The notes below the pieces were generated by a model. That model searched no databases, was not told where the DNA came from, and was given only the letters and a program-made list of their open reading frames with translations. The translations under genes and the position numbers were made by a program. From assembly GCF_008993995.1 (NCBI RefSeq), contig NZ_BKNN01000032.1, forward strand, positions 1-33,289: a DNA stretch of 33,289 nt, in the 5' to 3' direction. Positions 26,114 through 33,289 of the stretch are shown here, piece by piece; position 1 is the first letter of the stretch, and each line of letters starts with the position of its first letter. Source of the stretch: Acinetobacter brisouii. GTDB taxonomy: Bacteria; Pseudomonadota; Gammaproteobacteria; Pseudomonadales; Moraxellaceae.

Positions 26114-28867
26114 ATGAATGCCGTAGAAATTGAAGCAGCCGTATCCGAACTTGCAGAAAAGCCATTTGATGCTCAAGAGTTTGCTTATGACTTTTTAAGA
26201 GCTTTTGGCAATAAAGAAACAACTATCAAACAATTAAAAACTGGTGTAAGTAATAAATCAGATATTTCTAATGGTGTTCTACAACGCAGTCATATTCATA
26301 TTGCAGTATGTGACCAATACAAGGTATCTGAAACATTAACGGTTTTACGAGAAAGTAAAGCTACAGAGAAGGCAAAAGCCAAATTCATTCTGGCTACTGA
26401 TGGCCTTAGTTTACAAGCTGAAGACCTTATTTCTGGTGAAACTATTAGTTCTGAGTTTTCTAAGTTTGCAGAACACTTCGGGTTTTTCTTACCATTGGCA
26501 GGTATATCAACTATTCGGGAAATTAAAGATAACCCGATTGATGTACGTGCAACGGGACGTTTAAATAAACTCTACATCGAATTATTAAAAGAAAATCCAG
26601 ATTGGGCGACTGAAGAATGTCGCCAAGACATGAACCATTTCATGGCACGTTTAATCTTTTGCTTCTTCGCAGAAGACACTGAAATATTTAAACCTAATGG
26701 AATTTTTACTCAGACCATAGAACAAATGTCCGAACGTGACTCAAGCAATACACATGAAGTCATTAGTACCTTATTTCATGCGATGAATGTAGACCATTCA
26801 GAGCGTGATACGACCAAACTTCCTGTGTGGGCAAAAAGATTCCCTTATGTAAATGGTGGCTTATTCTCGGGTAGTACTGAGGTGCCTAAATTTTCTAAGA
26901 TAGCTCGTACTTACTTGTTGCATGCTGGCGAATTAAACTGGCAAAAAATTAATCCAGATATTTTTGGTTCAATGATTCAAGCGGTTACTAATGATGATGA
27001 ACGCGGTTCATTGGGGATGCACTATACCAGTGTGCCAAACATCTTAAAGGTACTAAATCCTCTATTCTTGGATGATTTAAACGAACAATTAGAAGCGTCC
27101 AAAGAAAGTCCTTTAAAGCTGCTCAATTTACGTAAGCGTATTGCACGTATTCGTGTGTTTGATCCTGCATGTGGTTCAGGAAATTTCCTTGTCATTGCCT
27201 ATAAAGAGTTACGTAAAATTGAGGCTCAAATTAATGAGCTTCGTAATGAAGAAGGACGTGCAACAGACATTCCACTGACGAATTTCCGTGGTATTGAGAT
27301 CAATAGCTTTCCAGCTGAGATTGCTCGTTTAGCATTGGTGATTGCTGAGTATCAGTCGAATGTTCAGTACTGTGGTCAGATTGAAGCTTTACAAACAGTA
27401 TTGCCACTTTCTAAAGAGAATTGGATTATTTGTGGAAATTCAATTCGTTTAGATTGGTTGAGTGTATGTCCACCGACAGGTAGTGCTGTTAAATTAGTTG
27501 CTGATGATTTTTTTGCATCGCCACTTGATCAAGTAGAAATTGATTTTGAAAATGAAGGGGGGGAAATTTATATTTGCGGTAATCCGCCTTTTGCAGGTCA
27601 GAAAAAAAAGAATGATGCGCAAAGAGAAGATATGAAATTCTATATGTCTAAATACATGAGTAGTTTTGGGGAGCTAGATTATGTGACAGCTTTTTATTTG
27701 AAAGCTGCTGAATATTGCAAATATACACAAGCTTCAGCGGCTCTAGTGTCAACAAATTCAGTTGTGCAAGGAAGACATGTACCAACTTTTTGGCCGATTG
27801 TTTTTGACTTAGGGTGTGAAATTAGTTTCGCGTATACATCTTTTCCGTGGTCGAATAATGCAGCGAATAATGCTTCGGTGTATTGTGTTATTATTGGGTT
27901 GAGACAAGTTAATAATAAGAAAAAATATATATTTACTTTGAATGAGAAAACTGAAGCAAATAAAATAAATGGGTATTTGATTGATTTTGATAATGTAATT
28001 GTTGAAAAGAGAAAAAAACCACTTTCAATGGATTTACAAGTGATGCGTTCGGGTAATATGCCTTTAGATGGTGGGAATTTATTTATTTCAAATAATGAAG
28101 TTGAATATTTAAAGGCTAATGTGCCTGAGGCAATGAAGTTTGTTAAAAGAGTTGTTGGAGCTAAGGAAATTAATCAAGGGCTAATACGTTATTGTTTATG
28201 GATTGAAGATAATGATTTAGATGCGGCTATAAATATTGGTCTGATAAAGGAAAAAATTGAACTTTGTAAAGAGTTTAGAAAGACATCGAGTGCACCTAAA
28301 CTTGCAGAAACTCCACATGCTTTCAGGGATAGACATACCCAAAGTCATTCAGCAATAATTCTACCGAATTTATCATCTGAAAAGCGACAACGTCGAATAC
28401 CTATATTAGTAAAAGACAATGTGATTCCAACTAATTTAGCGTTAGCTATTTACGACGGAGAAATTTTTCAAATAGCTATTTTAGCAAGTCGCTTACATCA
28501 TCTATGGGTTGAGGCGGTATGTGGTAAATTAAAACAAGATTATAGATATTCAAATGATCTTGGTTGGCATACATTCCCACTACCTAAGTTAACATCAAAT
28601 CAGAAGGTTGAGTTAGCAACTTTATCTGAAGAGTTACTCCTTGCTATTGAATCAGAATATCCATCTACATTGAATGATATTTATAACAATGGTATGACTT
28701 TAGAGAACCTTCCAAATCACATCTTTGATATACATAAGCAAATTGATGATTATTTAGAACGAATTTATATTGGACGTCGTTTTAAAAATGACACAGAACG
28801 CTTAGAAAAACTATTTTCAATGTATACAGAAATGACTGCAAAACAAGCTGGGAAGAAAAAAGCATGA
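26114..28867 (+). CDS. MmeI/YeeA-type N6-adenine DNA methyltransferase
   Basis: A 917-residue SAM-dependent DNA methyltransferase with built-in target recognition. The N-terminal region (1-~180) matches where MmeI carries its nuclease, but I see no convincing D...ExK set, so it is probably methylation-only. A helical spacer follows ('ARLIFCFFAEDTEIF'). The catalytic core has motif I at about 350-358 (DPACGSGNF) and motif IV N490-PPF. The target-recognition region (~580-820) is unusually AT-rich, and a C-terminal helical domain ends the protein. Closest described relative by layout is B. subtilis DnmA (YeeA). Its TGA overlaps the helicase ATG (ATGA), which makes it the first gene of a four-gene operon. 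Upstream, 25848-26113 is AT-rich without a gene; no strong Shine-Dalgarno precedes the ATG. Confidence 0.88.
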   Translation: MNAVEIEAAVSELAEKPFDAQEFAYDFLRAFGNKETTIKQLKTGVSNKSDISNGVLQRSHIHIAVCDQYKVSETLTVLRESKATEKAKAKFILATDGLSLQAEDLISGETISSEFSKFAEHFGFFLPLAGISTIREIKDNPIDVRATGRLNKLYIELLKENPDWATEECRQDMNHFMARLIFCFFAEDTEIFKPNGIFTQTIEQMSERDSSNTHEVISTLFHAMNVDHSERDTTKLPVWAKRFPYVNGGLFSGSTEVPKFSKIARTYLLHAGELNWQKINPDIFGSMIQAVTNDDERGSLGMHYTSVPNILKVLNPLFLDDLNEQLEASKESPLKLLNLRKRIARIRVFDPACGSGNFLVIAYKELRKIEAQINELRNEEGRATDIPLTNFRGIEINSFPAEIARLALVIAEYQSNVQYCGQIEALQTVLPLSKENWIICGNSIRLDWLSVCPPTGSAVKLVADDFFASPLDQVEIDFENEGGEIYICGNPPFAGQKKKNDAQREDMKFYMSKYMSSFGELDYVTAFYLKAAEYCKYTQASAALVSTNSVVQGRHVPTFWPIVFDLGCEISFAYTSFPWSNNAANNASVYCVIIGLRQVNNKKKYIFTLNEKTEANKINGYLIDFDNVIVEKRKKPLSMDLQVMRSGNMPLDGGNLFISNNEVEYLKANVPEAMKFVKRVVGAKEINQGLIRYCLWIEDNDLDAAINIGLIKEKIELCKEFRKTSSAPKLAETPHAFRDRHTQSHSAIILPNLSSEKRQRRIPILVKDNVIPTNLALAIYDGEIFQIAILASRLHHLWVEAVCGKLKQDYRYSNDLGWHTFPLPKLTSNQKVELATLSEELLLAIESEYPSTLNDIYNNGMTLENLPNHIFDIHKQIDDYLERIYIGRRFKNDTERLEKLFSMYTEMTAKQAGKKKA

Positions 28868-31008
28868 CAACTTCAGAAAATCCAACAAATAAACGAACTG
28901 TTCCTGCTGTTTCGATCAAAACAGCTTGTACAGGAGCATCAAACAAAGCCAATGAACTAGGCATGCGCCCAATGCAGGAACGTGCTTATGATAAACGTGG
29001 TGAACAATACCTACTAATTAAATCACCACCAGCGTCAGGTAAATCACGAGCATTGATGTTTATTGCTTTAGATAAATTAGCCAATCAAGGGATTCAGCAA
29101 GCACTTATTGTGGTGCCTGAGCGTTCTATTGGCAGTAGCTTTGCAGATGAAGAATTAACTAAACATGGCTTCTGGGCTGATTGGAAAGTACAACCGCATT
29201 GGAACCTATGTAATGCTCCAAATGCTGACGATGAAAAAGTTGCAAAGTCAAAAGTAAAAGCAGTAGGTGAATTCTTAGCAGGTGAAGACAAAGTATTGGT
29301 GTGTACGCATGCAACATTCCGCTTTGCAGTAGAAGAACTTGGTGTTGAAGCATTTGATAATCGACTGATTGCAATTGATGAATTTCATCATGTAAGCAGC
29401 AACCCTGATAATAAATTGGGTAATCAATTAAGCCAGTTTATTGAGCGTGATAAAGCTCATATTGTAGCAATGACAGGTTCATATTTCCGTGGAGATTCGG
29501 AGGCCGTACTCTCCCCAACTGATGAAAATAAATTTGAGACTGTTACCTACACCTATTATGAGCAATTGAATGGTTATAGCTATTTAAAAGCACTGGATAT
29601 TGGTTATTTCTTCTATACAGGAAAATATACCGATGCTGTAATGAAAGTATTAGATCCTAGCCTAAAAACGATTATCCATATCCCCAACGTAAATTCTCGA
29701 GAAAGTCCTCCTGAAGACAAATATAAACAAGTTCAAAATATTATGGATATACTTGGTTCATGGAAAGGGATAGATGAACAAACTGGATTTCATTTAATAG
29801 AAATTACAACAGAAACTGGTACTAAGAAAATTCTCAAGGTTGCTGATTTAGTTGATGATAGTGATGCAGCTCAGCGCTCCAAAGTGTTAACAGCCCTAAA
29901 AGATCCTAAGCAACGTTTTAATCGTGACCATGTTGATATCATTATTGCCTTAGGTATGGCCAAAGAAGGGTTTGATTGGATTTGGTGTGAACATGCTTTA
30001 ACGATTGGCTATCGTAGTAGCTTAACTGAAATTGTACAGATTATTGGTCGTGCAACTCGGGATGCCGAAGGTAAACATCGTGCCAAATTTACCAATATGA
30101 TTGCTGAACCAGATGCCTCAGATAAGCTAGTAGTTGAGGCTGTCAATGACATGCTAAAAGCAATTGCAGCAAGCCTATTAATGGAACAAGTGCTCTCTCC
30201 TCGTTTTGAGTTTACACCTAAAGATCAAGGTGCTTTAGATGGCTTTGATTATGGTGAAGATGGTTACCAAAAAGGAAAAAAGAATATAGGTATTAATGAT
30301 AAAACTGGACAAGTCCATGTTGAAATCAATGGTCTTAAAAGACCTGAGTCTGAAGAAGCAAATCGAATCTGTAAGGAGGATTTGAATGAGATCATCACAG
30401 CCTTTGTACAGAATAAATCAGCAATCGAACGAGGCTTATTCGACCAAGAAAATATTGTTCCAGAAGAGCTAACACAATTAGCGTTGGGTAAAATTGTTCA
30501 GGAAAAATACCCAGAGCTAGAAGCTGAAGATCAAGAAGCAGTTCGTCAACATGCTATAGCAGCTTTTAACCTAATTCAACAAGCGAAAAAAGAACTTAAA
30601 CAAGCACAGGAAACGCTTGGTGGAACTACGCCCCAACCTACAGATTCAGATAACAAACCTGAATCAAATTTAGCCTTTATCCAAGGCGTAAAGAGGTTTA
30701 TAAACGTAAGAGATCTTGATATTGATTTGATTGATCACATCAATCCATTTGAATCAGCATATGCCGTACTTTCAAAAGCAATGGATGAGGCTACACTGCG
30801 TCAAGTCCAAGCTCACATTTCTGCTAAACGTATCAATCTAAGCCCTGAAGAGGCTAAAGACTTAGCAATTCGTGCAGTGCAATTTAAAAAAGAACGTGGT
30901 CGTTTACCAGATATAAATTCTCAAGATGCTTGGGAAAAACGTATGGCTGAAGGAGTTGCTGCGTTTGCTCGATTTAAGGCACAAGAAAAAGCAAAAGCAG
31001 GTTCTTAA
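28864..31008 (+). CDS. Superfamily 2 helicase of the methyltransferase operon (YeeB-like)
   Basis: A 714-residue DEAD/DEAH-type ATPase. Walker A is SPPASGKS (54-61), motif II is DEFH (172-175), motif III-like 'MTGSYF', and motif VI 'QIIGRATRD' with the arginine finger at about 396-399. Both RecA lobes are therefore present. A C-terminal extension (about 440-714) is helical. It ends in 'ERGRLPDINSQDAWEKRMAE', a stretch resembling the 'RVPS...DIFE' module of the next two proteins. Translation is coupled to the methyltransferase by a four-base overlap, with GGGAAG as its ribosome-binding site. It is expected to translocate on or remodel DNA for the nuclease. No nuclease motif was recognised in it. 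Confidence 0.88.
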   Translation: MTTSENPTNKRTVPAVSIKTACTGASNKANELGMRPMQERAYDKRGEQYLLIKSPPASGKSRALMFIALDKLANQGIQQALIVVPERSIGSSFADEELTKHGFWADWKVQPHWNLCNAPNADDEKVAKSKVKAVGEFLAGEDKVLVCTHATFRFAVEELGVEAFDNRLIAIDEFHHVSSNPDNKLGNQLSQFIERDKAHIVAMTGSYFRGDSEAVLSPTDENKFETVTYTYYEQLNGYSYLKALDIGYFFYTGKYTDAVMKVLDPSLKTIIHIPNVNSRESPPEDKYKQVQNIMDILGSWKGIDEQTGFHLIEITTETGTKKILKVADLVDDSDAAQRSKVLTALKDPKQRFNRDHVDIIIALGMAKEGFDWIWCEHALTIGYRSSLTEIVQIIGRATRDAEGKHRAKFTNMIAEPDASDKLVVEAVNDMLKAIAASLLMEQVLSPRFEFTPKDQGALDGFDYGEDGYQKGKKNIGINDKTGQVHVEINGLKRPESEEANRICKEDLNEIITAFVQNKSAIERGLFDQENIVPEELTQLALGKIVQEKYPELEAEDQEAVRQHAIAAFNLIQQAKKELKQAQETLGGTTPQPTDSDNKPESNLAFIQGVKRFINVRDLDIDLIDHINPFESAYAVLSKAMDEATLRQVQAHISAKRINLSPEEAKDLAIRAVQFKKERGRLPDINSQDAWEKRMAEGVAAFARFKAQEKAKAGS

Positions 31009-31023
31009 TACGGAGAGTGAGTG

Positions 31024-31296
31024 ATGGAGCAACTTACAGATGATCAAATTCTAGATGAACTCGAAATTCAACTTGAGTTAAAATCGCCAAAGTTTTTAAC
31101 GCCTTTAGAGGCGCGATTGATTTCTGGATTTGAAGAAATTAATCATTTCTTTGAAAATCATCGAAGGGTTCCATCACATCATGCTGATGCAGATATTTTT
31201 GAAAAATTATGCGCATCTCGATTAGATAAAATAAAACAGAGCTCTGGCATGAAGTCTGTTGTTTTATTTTTAGATAAATTCAATCTCTTAGGTTAA
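31024..31296 (+). CDS. 90-residue paralogue of the nuclease N-terminus
   Basis: A small acidic protein, family not recognised. It aligns along its whole length with residues 1-~90 of the downstream GIY-YIG protein: 'LTDDQILDELEIQL' with 'FSDDELLSELGIDL', 'EARLISGFEEINHFFE' with 'EERLISGFEEIIQFYE', 'RRVPSHHADADIFEKL' with 'QRVPSNSVDTDIFERI'. It therefore arose by partial duplication or is a stand-alone docking subunit. ATG at 31024 has GGAGAG at seven bases; an in-frame GTG three bases earlier is less likely. Spacing is 15 bases from the helicase and 13 from the nuclease, so it is within the operon. It has no catalytic motif; I infer a binding or regulatory role. Confidence 0.8.
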   Translation: MEQLTDDQILDELEIQLELKSPKFLTPLEARLISGFEEINHFFENHRRVPSHHADADIFEKLCASRLDKIKQSSGMKSVVLFLDKFNLLG

Positions 31297-31309
31297 ACAA
31301 GGTAAATTT

Positions 31310-32509
31310 ATGGCTGATTTTTCTGATGACGAATTATTGTCGGAGTTGGGCATTGACTTAGCACCGATTAAGTCAGTGACATATACAGCTAAAGAAGAAC
31401 GTTTAATCTCTGGCTTTGAAGAAATTATTCAATTCTACGAAAAAAATCAAAGAGTTCCATCGAACTCAGTTGATACTGATATTTTTGAACGAATTTATGC
31501 TGTAAGACTTGAGCAGTTGAAAAAACAACCTGATGCCTTATCTGTTTTAGCTGATTTTGATTCATATAGTTTATTGAGTAGCCCAAACTCAGAACTATCT
31601 ACTATGTCAGAATTAGCGGATGATGACTTACTTTCTGAATTAGGAATTGAGGTTGAAAGTGCAGATAATATTCTGTTACTACAACATGTTAGATCACAAA
31701 AAGAACGTGAAGCAAATGAACTAACAGCGACTCGAAAAGCATGTGCAGACTTTGATGTATTCAAAGGGATATTTGATCAAATCTCCAAAGAGCTAGAAGA
31801 TGGACTAAGAATCACAAAACCATTTGGTAAAGATGCAAGTATCGAATTACATGATTGGTTTATTGTAGATGGACAAATTGTCTACGTTGCAGAAATAGGT
31901 GAATATTTTAAGGCATCAAATGGAGAAAATGATGCACGGTTAAGAGCAATCTATTCAAATGGGACTGAAAGTAATTTGTTAATGCGGTCATTAAAAAAAG
32001 CTTTGAATACAGACAAAGTAGGTCGGCGTATTTTGGTTGCAAAAAACACTGGCCCCCTGTTCGGCTCAACTAATTTATCAGAACAAGAGACTGATATTGA
32101 AGTTAAAAGTGGTTCTATATATGTATTACGAAGTCTGTCTGACCATGAATTTATCAAACAGAATAGACAAGTCTTACATAAAATTGGAGTAACCACAGGC
32201 AAAGTAAATAAACGTATTACGAACGCTAATAAAGATGCAACATACCTTTTGGCTGATGTTGAATTAATAGCAACCTACTCGCTTCCTGAAAATATTGTAC
32301 CTCAGAAATTAGAAAAGCTTATTCATAAAGCCTTACAATCAGCACAACTCGATATTGTCATTGAAGATAGATTGGGAAATCCTATCAAACCCCAAGAGTG
32401 GTTTTTGGTTCCAATAAATATTATTGATGAAATAATTTCCAGAATTAAAGATGGCACTATAGATAATTACGTTTATGACTTATCAACAGGAATATTAAAA
32501 AAATTATAA
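31310..32509 (+). CDS. GIY-YIG nuclease with duplicated N-terminal docking motif (YeeC-like)
   Basis: A 399-residue protein ending the operon. The N-terminal half has two copies of a short motif ('FSDDELLSELGIDL' near 4-17 and 'LADDDLLSELGIEV' near 102-115) with the 'RVPSNSVDTDIFE' module between them. The C-terminal part is a T5orf172/MUG113-type GIY-YIG domain: 'GSIYVLRS' (Tyr271), 'KIGVTTGKVNKRI' (Gly293, Arg302), Glu335 in 'LEKLIHKAL' and a closing 'PQEWFLVP'. The residues expected for metal-dependent single-strand cleavage are present. ATG at 31310 has AGG eight bases upstream. With the methyltransferase and helicase it makes a plausible restriction complex; cleavage activity is inferred. 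Confidence 0.85.
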   Translation: MADFSDDELLSELGIDLAPIKSVTYTAKEERLISGFEEIIQFYEKNQRVPSNSVDTDIFERIYAVRLEQLKKQPDALSVLADFDSYSLLSSPNSELSTMSELADDDLLSELGIEVESADNILLLQHVRSQKEREANELTATRKACADFDVFKGIFDQISKELEDGLRITKPFGKDASIELHDWFIVDGQIVYVAEIGEYFKASNGENDARLRAIYSNGTESNLLMRSLKKALNTDKVGRRILVAKNTGPLFGSTNLSEQETDIEVKSGSIYVLRSLSDHEFIKQNRQVLHKIGVTTGKVNKRITNANKDATYLLADVELIATYSLPENIVPQKLEKLIHKALQSAQLDIVIEDRLGNPIKPQEWFLVPINIIDEIISRIKDGTIDNYVYDLSTGILKKL

Positions 32510-32678
32510 TTATTTTAACAAAGTAGGCTACTAGTAACCTAGAATACTGGTAGCTGTACAGAATACTTTGTGACTATTAACCAAAGTTTTAGGCATATTT
32601 TTGAAATATTAGCCCCGATGAATATCTGATTCTTTTTTAACCTTATACTACAAAAAAATAAGCGAGCAGTAAGCTCCC

Positions 32679-32707
32679 ATCTAAGTTAGCAAACCGCTAA
32701 CTTAGAT
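32679..32707 (-). repeat. 12-base-pair perfect hairpin over the alpA stop codon
   Basis: ATCTAAGTTAGC (32679-32690) and GCTAACTTAGAT (32696-32707) are perfect inverted repeats with a five-base loop. The stop codon of the AlpA fragment lies inside. On the minus strand the next T run (32651-32658) is about 20 bases beyond, so simple termination is uncertain; it may be a terminator variant or a protein-binding site. The rest of 32510-32685 holds no gene I can recognise. Confidence 0.6.
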
Positions 32708-32762
32708 TCAATCCATTGATTGATTTCCAATGCAGACCAGCCAACACGTCCAACTGTTAGAT
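32686..32762 (-). pseudogene. AlpA-family regulator, 3' end cut by IS66
   Basis: Read on the minus strand, a frame running from the IS66 boundary to TAA (32686-32688) encodes about 25 residues: 'LTVGRVGWSALEINQWIESK' and then LAVC. This is the characteristic end of Phage_AlpA (MerR-like) regulators, which finish with a '...R.VGW...EV..WI..R' helix. The N-terminal DNA-binding part is missing because the IS66 end falls within the gene. AlpA proteins of P4-like elements activate excision and integrase genes, so its loss could trap the island. The match is short but specific. Confidence 0.65.
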
Positions 32763-33289
32763 GTAAGCGTCCGCTGAATCCCATACCAATTTTTAATTCA
32801 ATTTAGGTTTCCAGCAGTGTGGCAGTAACTCTTCAATCTGGGTCACTTTATGTGTCGGCAGCCTTTTCAGCACATCACTTAAATAGGCATACGGATCCAA
32901 GCCATTCAGCTTTGCTGACTGGATTAAAGTCATGATGTTTGCCGCTCGCTGACCACTGCGCAGCGAACCTGCAAACAGCCAGTTCTTGCGCCCCAACGCC
33001 CAGGGACGCATCTGATTCTCTACCCAATTGTTGCATATCGGTAGATTGCCATCATCCAGATAGCGGCTTAAAGCTGGCCAACGCTTCAGAGTGTAATTGA
33101 TGGCCTTGGCGGTTGGAGAACTCGATGGCACCGTCAGTTGATGCTGGTTGAGCCATTCATACAGTTGTTGCATCACCGGTTGACTATGCTGTTGTCGGTA
33201 TTCGCGGCGCTGTTCTGCTGTACCATCGGTCTTTCTCCTGAGTTCTGCTTCTATGGCATACAGTTTCTGAATCAGCACTAAGGCCTGTT
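32763..33289 (-). mobile_element. IS66-family element, partial (runs off window)
   Basis: One end of an IS66-type element. The terminal sequence GTAAGCGTCCGCTGAATCCC begins at 32763, and GTAAGCG is the usual IS66 tip. A tnpC frame starts to be readable about 30 bases inside. IS66 makes eight-base target duplications; the outer bases 32755-32762 (TGTTAGAT) would be one copy, but the other end is not in the window. Confidence 0.85.
32793..33289 (-). CDS. tnpC: IS66 transposase TnpC, C-terminal part
   Basis: The last roughly 165 residues of the DDE transposase, open to the window edge. Visible are 'LSRYLDDGNLPICNNWVENQ' with 'MRPWALGRKNWLFAGS' next, the region around the final catalytic Glu, and the IS66 C-terminal domain ('IMTLIQSAKLNGLDPYAYLS', 'LLPHCWKP'). 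No frameshift is seen in this part. Its reading direction is toward the nuclease operon, but the terminal repeat and the AlpA fragment lie between. Confidence 0.92.
   Translation of the reverse strand, partial: QALVLIQKLYAIEAELRRKTDGTAEQRREYRQQHSQPVMQQLYEWLNQHQLTVPSSSPTAKAINYTLKRWPALSRYLDDGNLPICNNWVENQMRPWALGRKNWLFAGSLRSGQRAANIMTLIQSAKLNGLDPYAYLSDVLKRLPTHKVTQIEELLPHCWKPKLN

Larger units (their letters stand above)
23365..33289. mobile_element. Genomic island inserted after ssrS (left part; continues past window)
   Basis: From the 3' end of ssrS to the window edge there is no recognisable core gene. The content is accessory: a P4-type integrase next to the boundary, a Fic protein, an operon resembling restriction-modification, an AlpA remnant and an IS66 element. 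Integrase plus AlpA is typical of P4-like satellites and islands. I could not find a second copy of the ssrS end, so the attachment repeat and right boundary are not defined and probably lie outside the window. Confidence 0.65.

Noticed and set aside
26114-26700. MmeI-like nuclease domain in the methyltransferase N-terminus
   Set aside because: The region fits by position, but no clear D...ExK catalytic set could be picked out, so I did not call it a type IIG restriction enzyme.
32510-32680. Second copy of the ssrS 3' end marking the right end of the island
   Set aside because: I found no match to the last bases of ssrS here; short similarities around GAATACT are too brief.
1-33289. Composite transposon bounded by the IS5 and IS66 fragments
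   Set aside because: The two elements belong to different families and the interval between them is mostly conserved core genes.

Overview
The window looks like a gammaproteobacterial chromosome of the Acinetobacter/Moraxellaceae type. This rests on moderate AT richness, an RNase HI-DnaQ fusion, a MltD with about ten LysM modules, and gene blocks shared with Pseudomonas and E. coli. No rRNA or tRNA gene was seen; the one clear RNA gene is 6S RNA (ssrS). Species assignment is inference.

Layout. (1) 1-130: truncated end of an IS5-type insertion sequence, followed by an AT-rich gene (131-865, minus) for a membrane protein with a duplicated soluble domain. (2) 879-6367 (minus): yejA-yejB-yejE-yejF, a complete peptide/microcin C-type ABC importer. 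(3) 6458-9880 (minus): mltD, divergent from 10086-11423 (plus), the rnhA-dnaQ fusion. Then come fimL and nudC (plus, overlapping by one base). From memory this order, Yej-like importer / mltD / rnhA / dnaQ / fimL / nudC, parallels the PA1807-PA1823 region of P. aeruginosa. (4) 13945-15986 (minus): alpha/beta hydrolase, BON-domain lipoprotein (DolP-like) and yraN, divergent from rsmI (16080-16934). (5) 17112-17608 (minus): a 50-residue MgtC-like mini-protein and a SutA-like acidic RNA-polymerase-associated protein, each with its own terminator. (6) 17750-22185 (minus): ygfB-pepP-ubiH-ubiI, the classic ubiquinone-hydroxylase operon, divergent from a coiled-coil gene and zapA, followed by ssrS.

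(7) Directly after ssrS the core order stops. A P4-type tyrosine integrase (23519) opens a genomic island: a class II Fic protein (minus), then a tight four-gene operon (26114-32509, plus). The operon encodes an MmeI/YeeA-type N6-adenine DNA methyltransferase, a superfamily 2 helicase, a 90-residue protein and a GIY-YIG nuclease. The island also carries the 3' end of an AlpA-family regulator, cut by an IS66-family element that runs off the window.

The most interesting unit is the four-gene operon. It resembles the yeeA(dnmA)-yeeB-yeeC cassette of Bacillus subtilis, where YeeA/DnmA is a known N6-adenine methyltransferase and the helicase and nuclease roles are, to my knowledge, not settled. 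Here an extra small gene is a partial duplicate of the nuclease N-terminus. A 'DDxLLxELGI' motif and an 'RVPS...DxDIFE' module recur in neighbouring proteins, with a related stretch at the helicase C-terminus. This suggests docking modules that assemble a modification-guided, helicase-driven restriction complex; that functional reading is inference.
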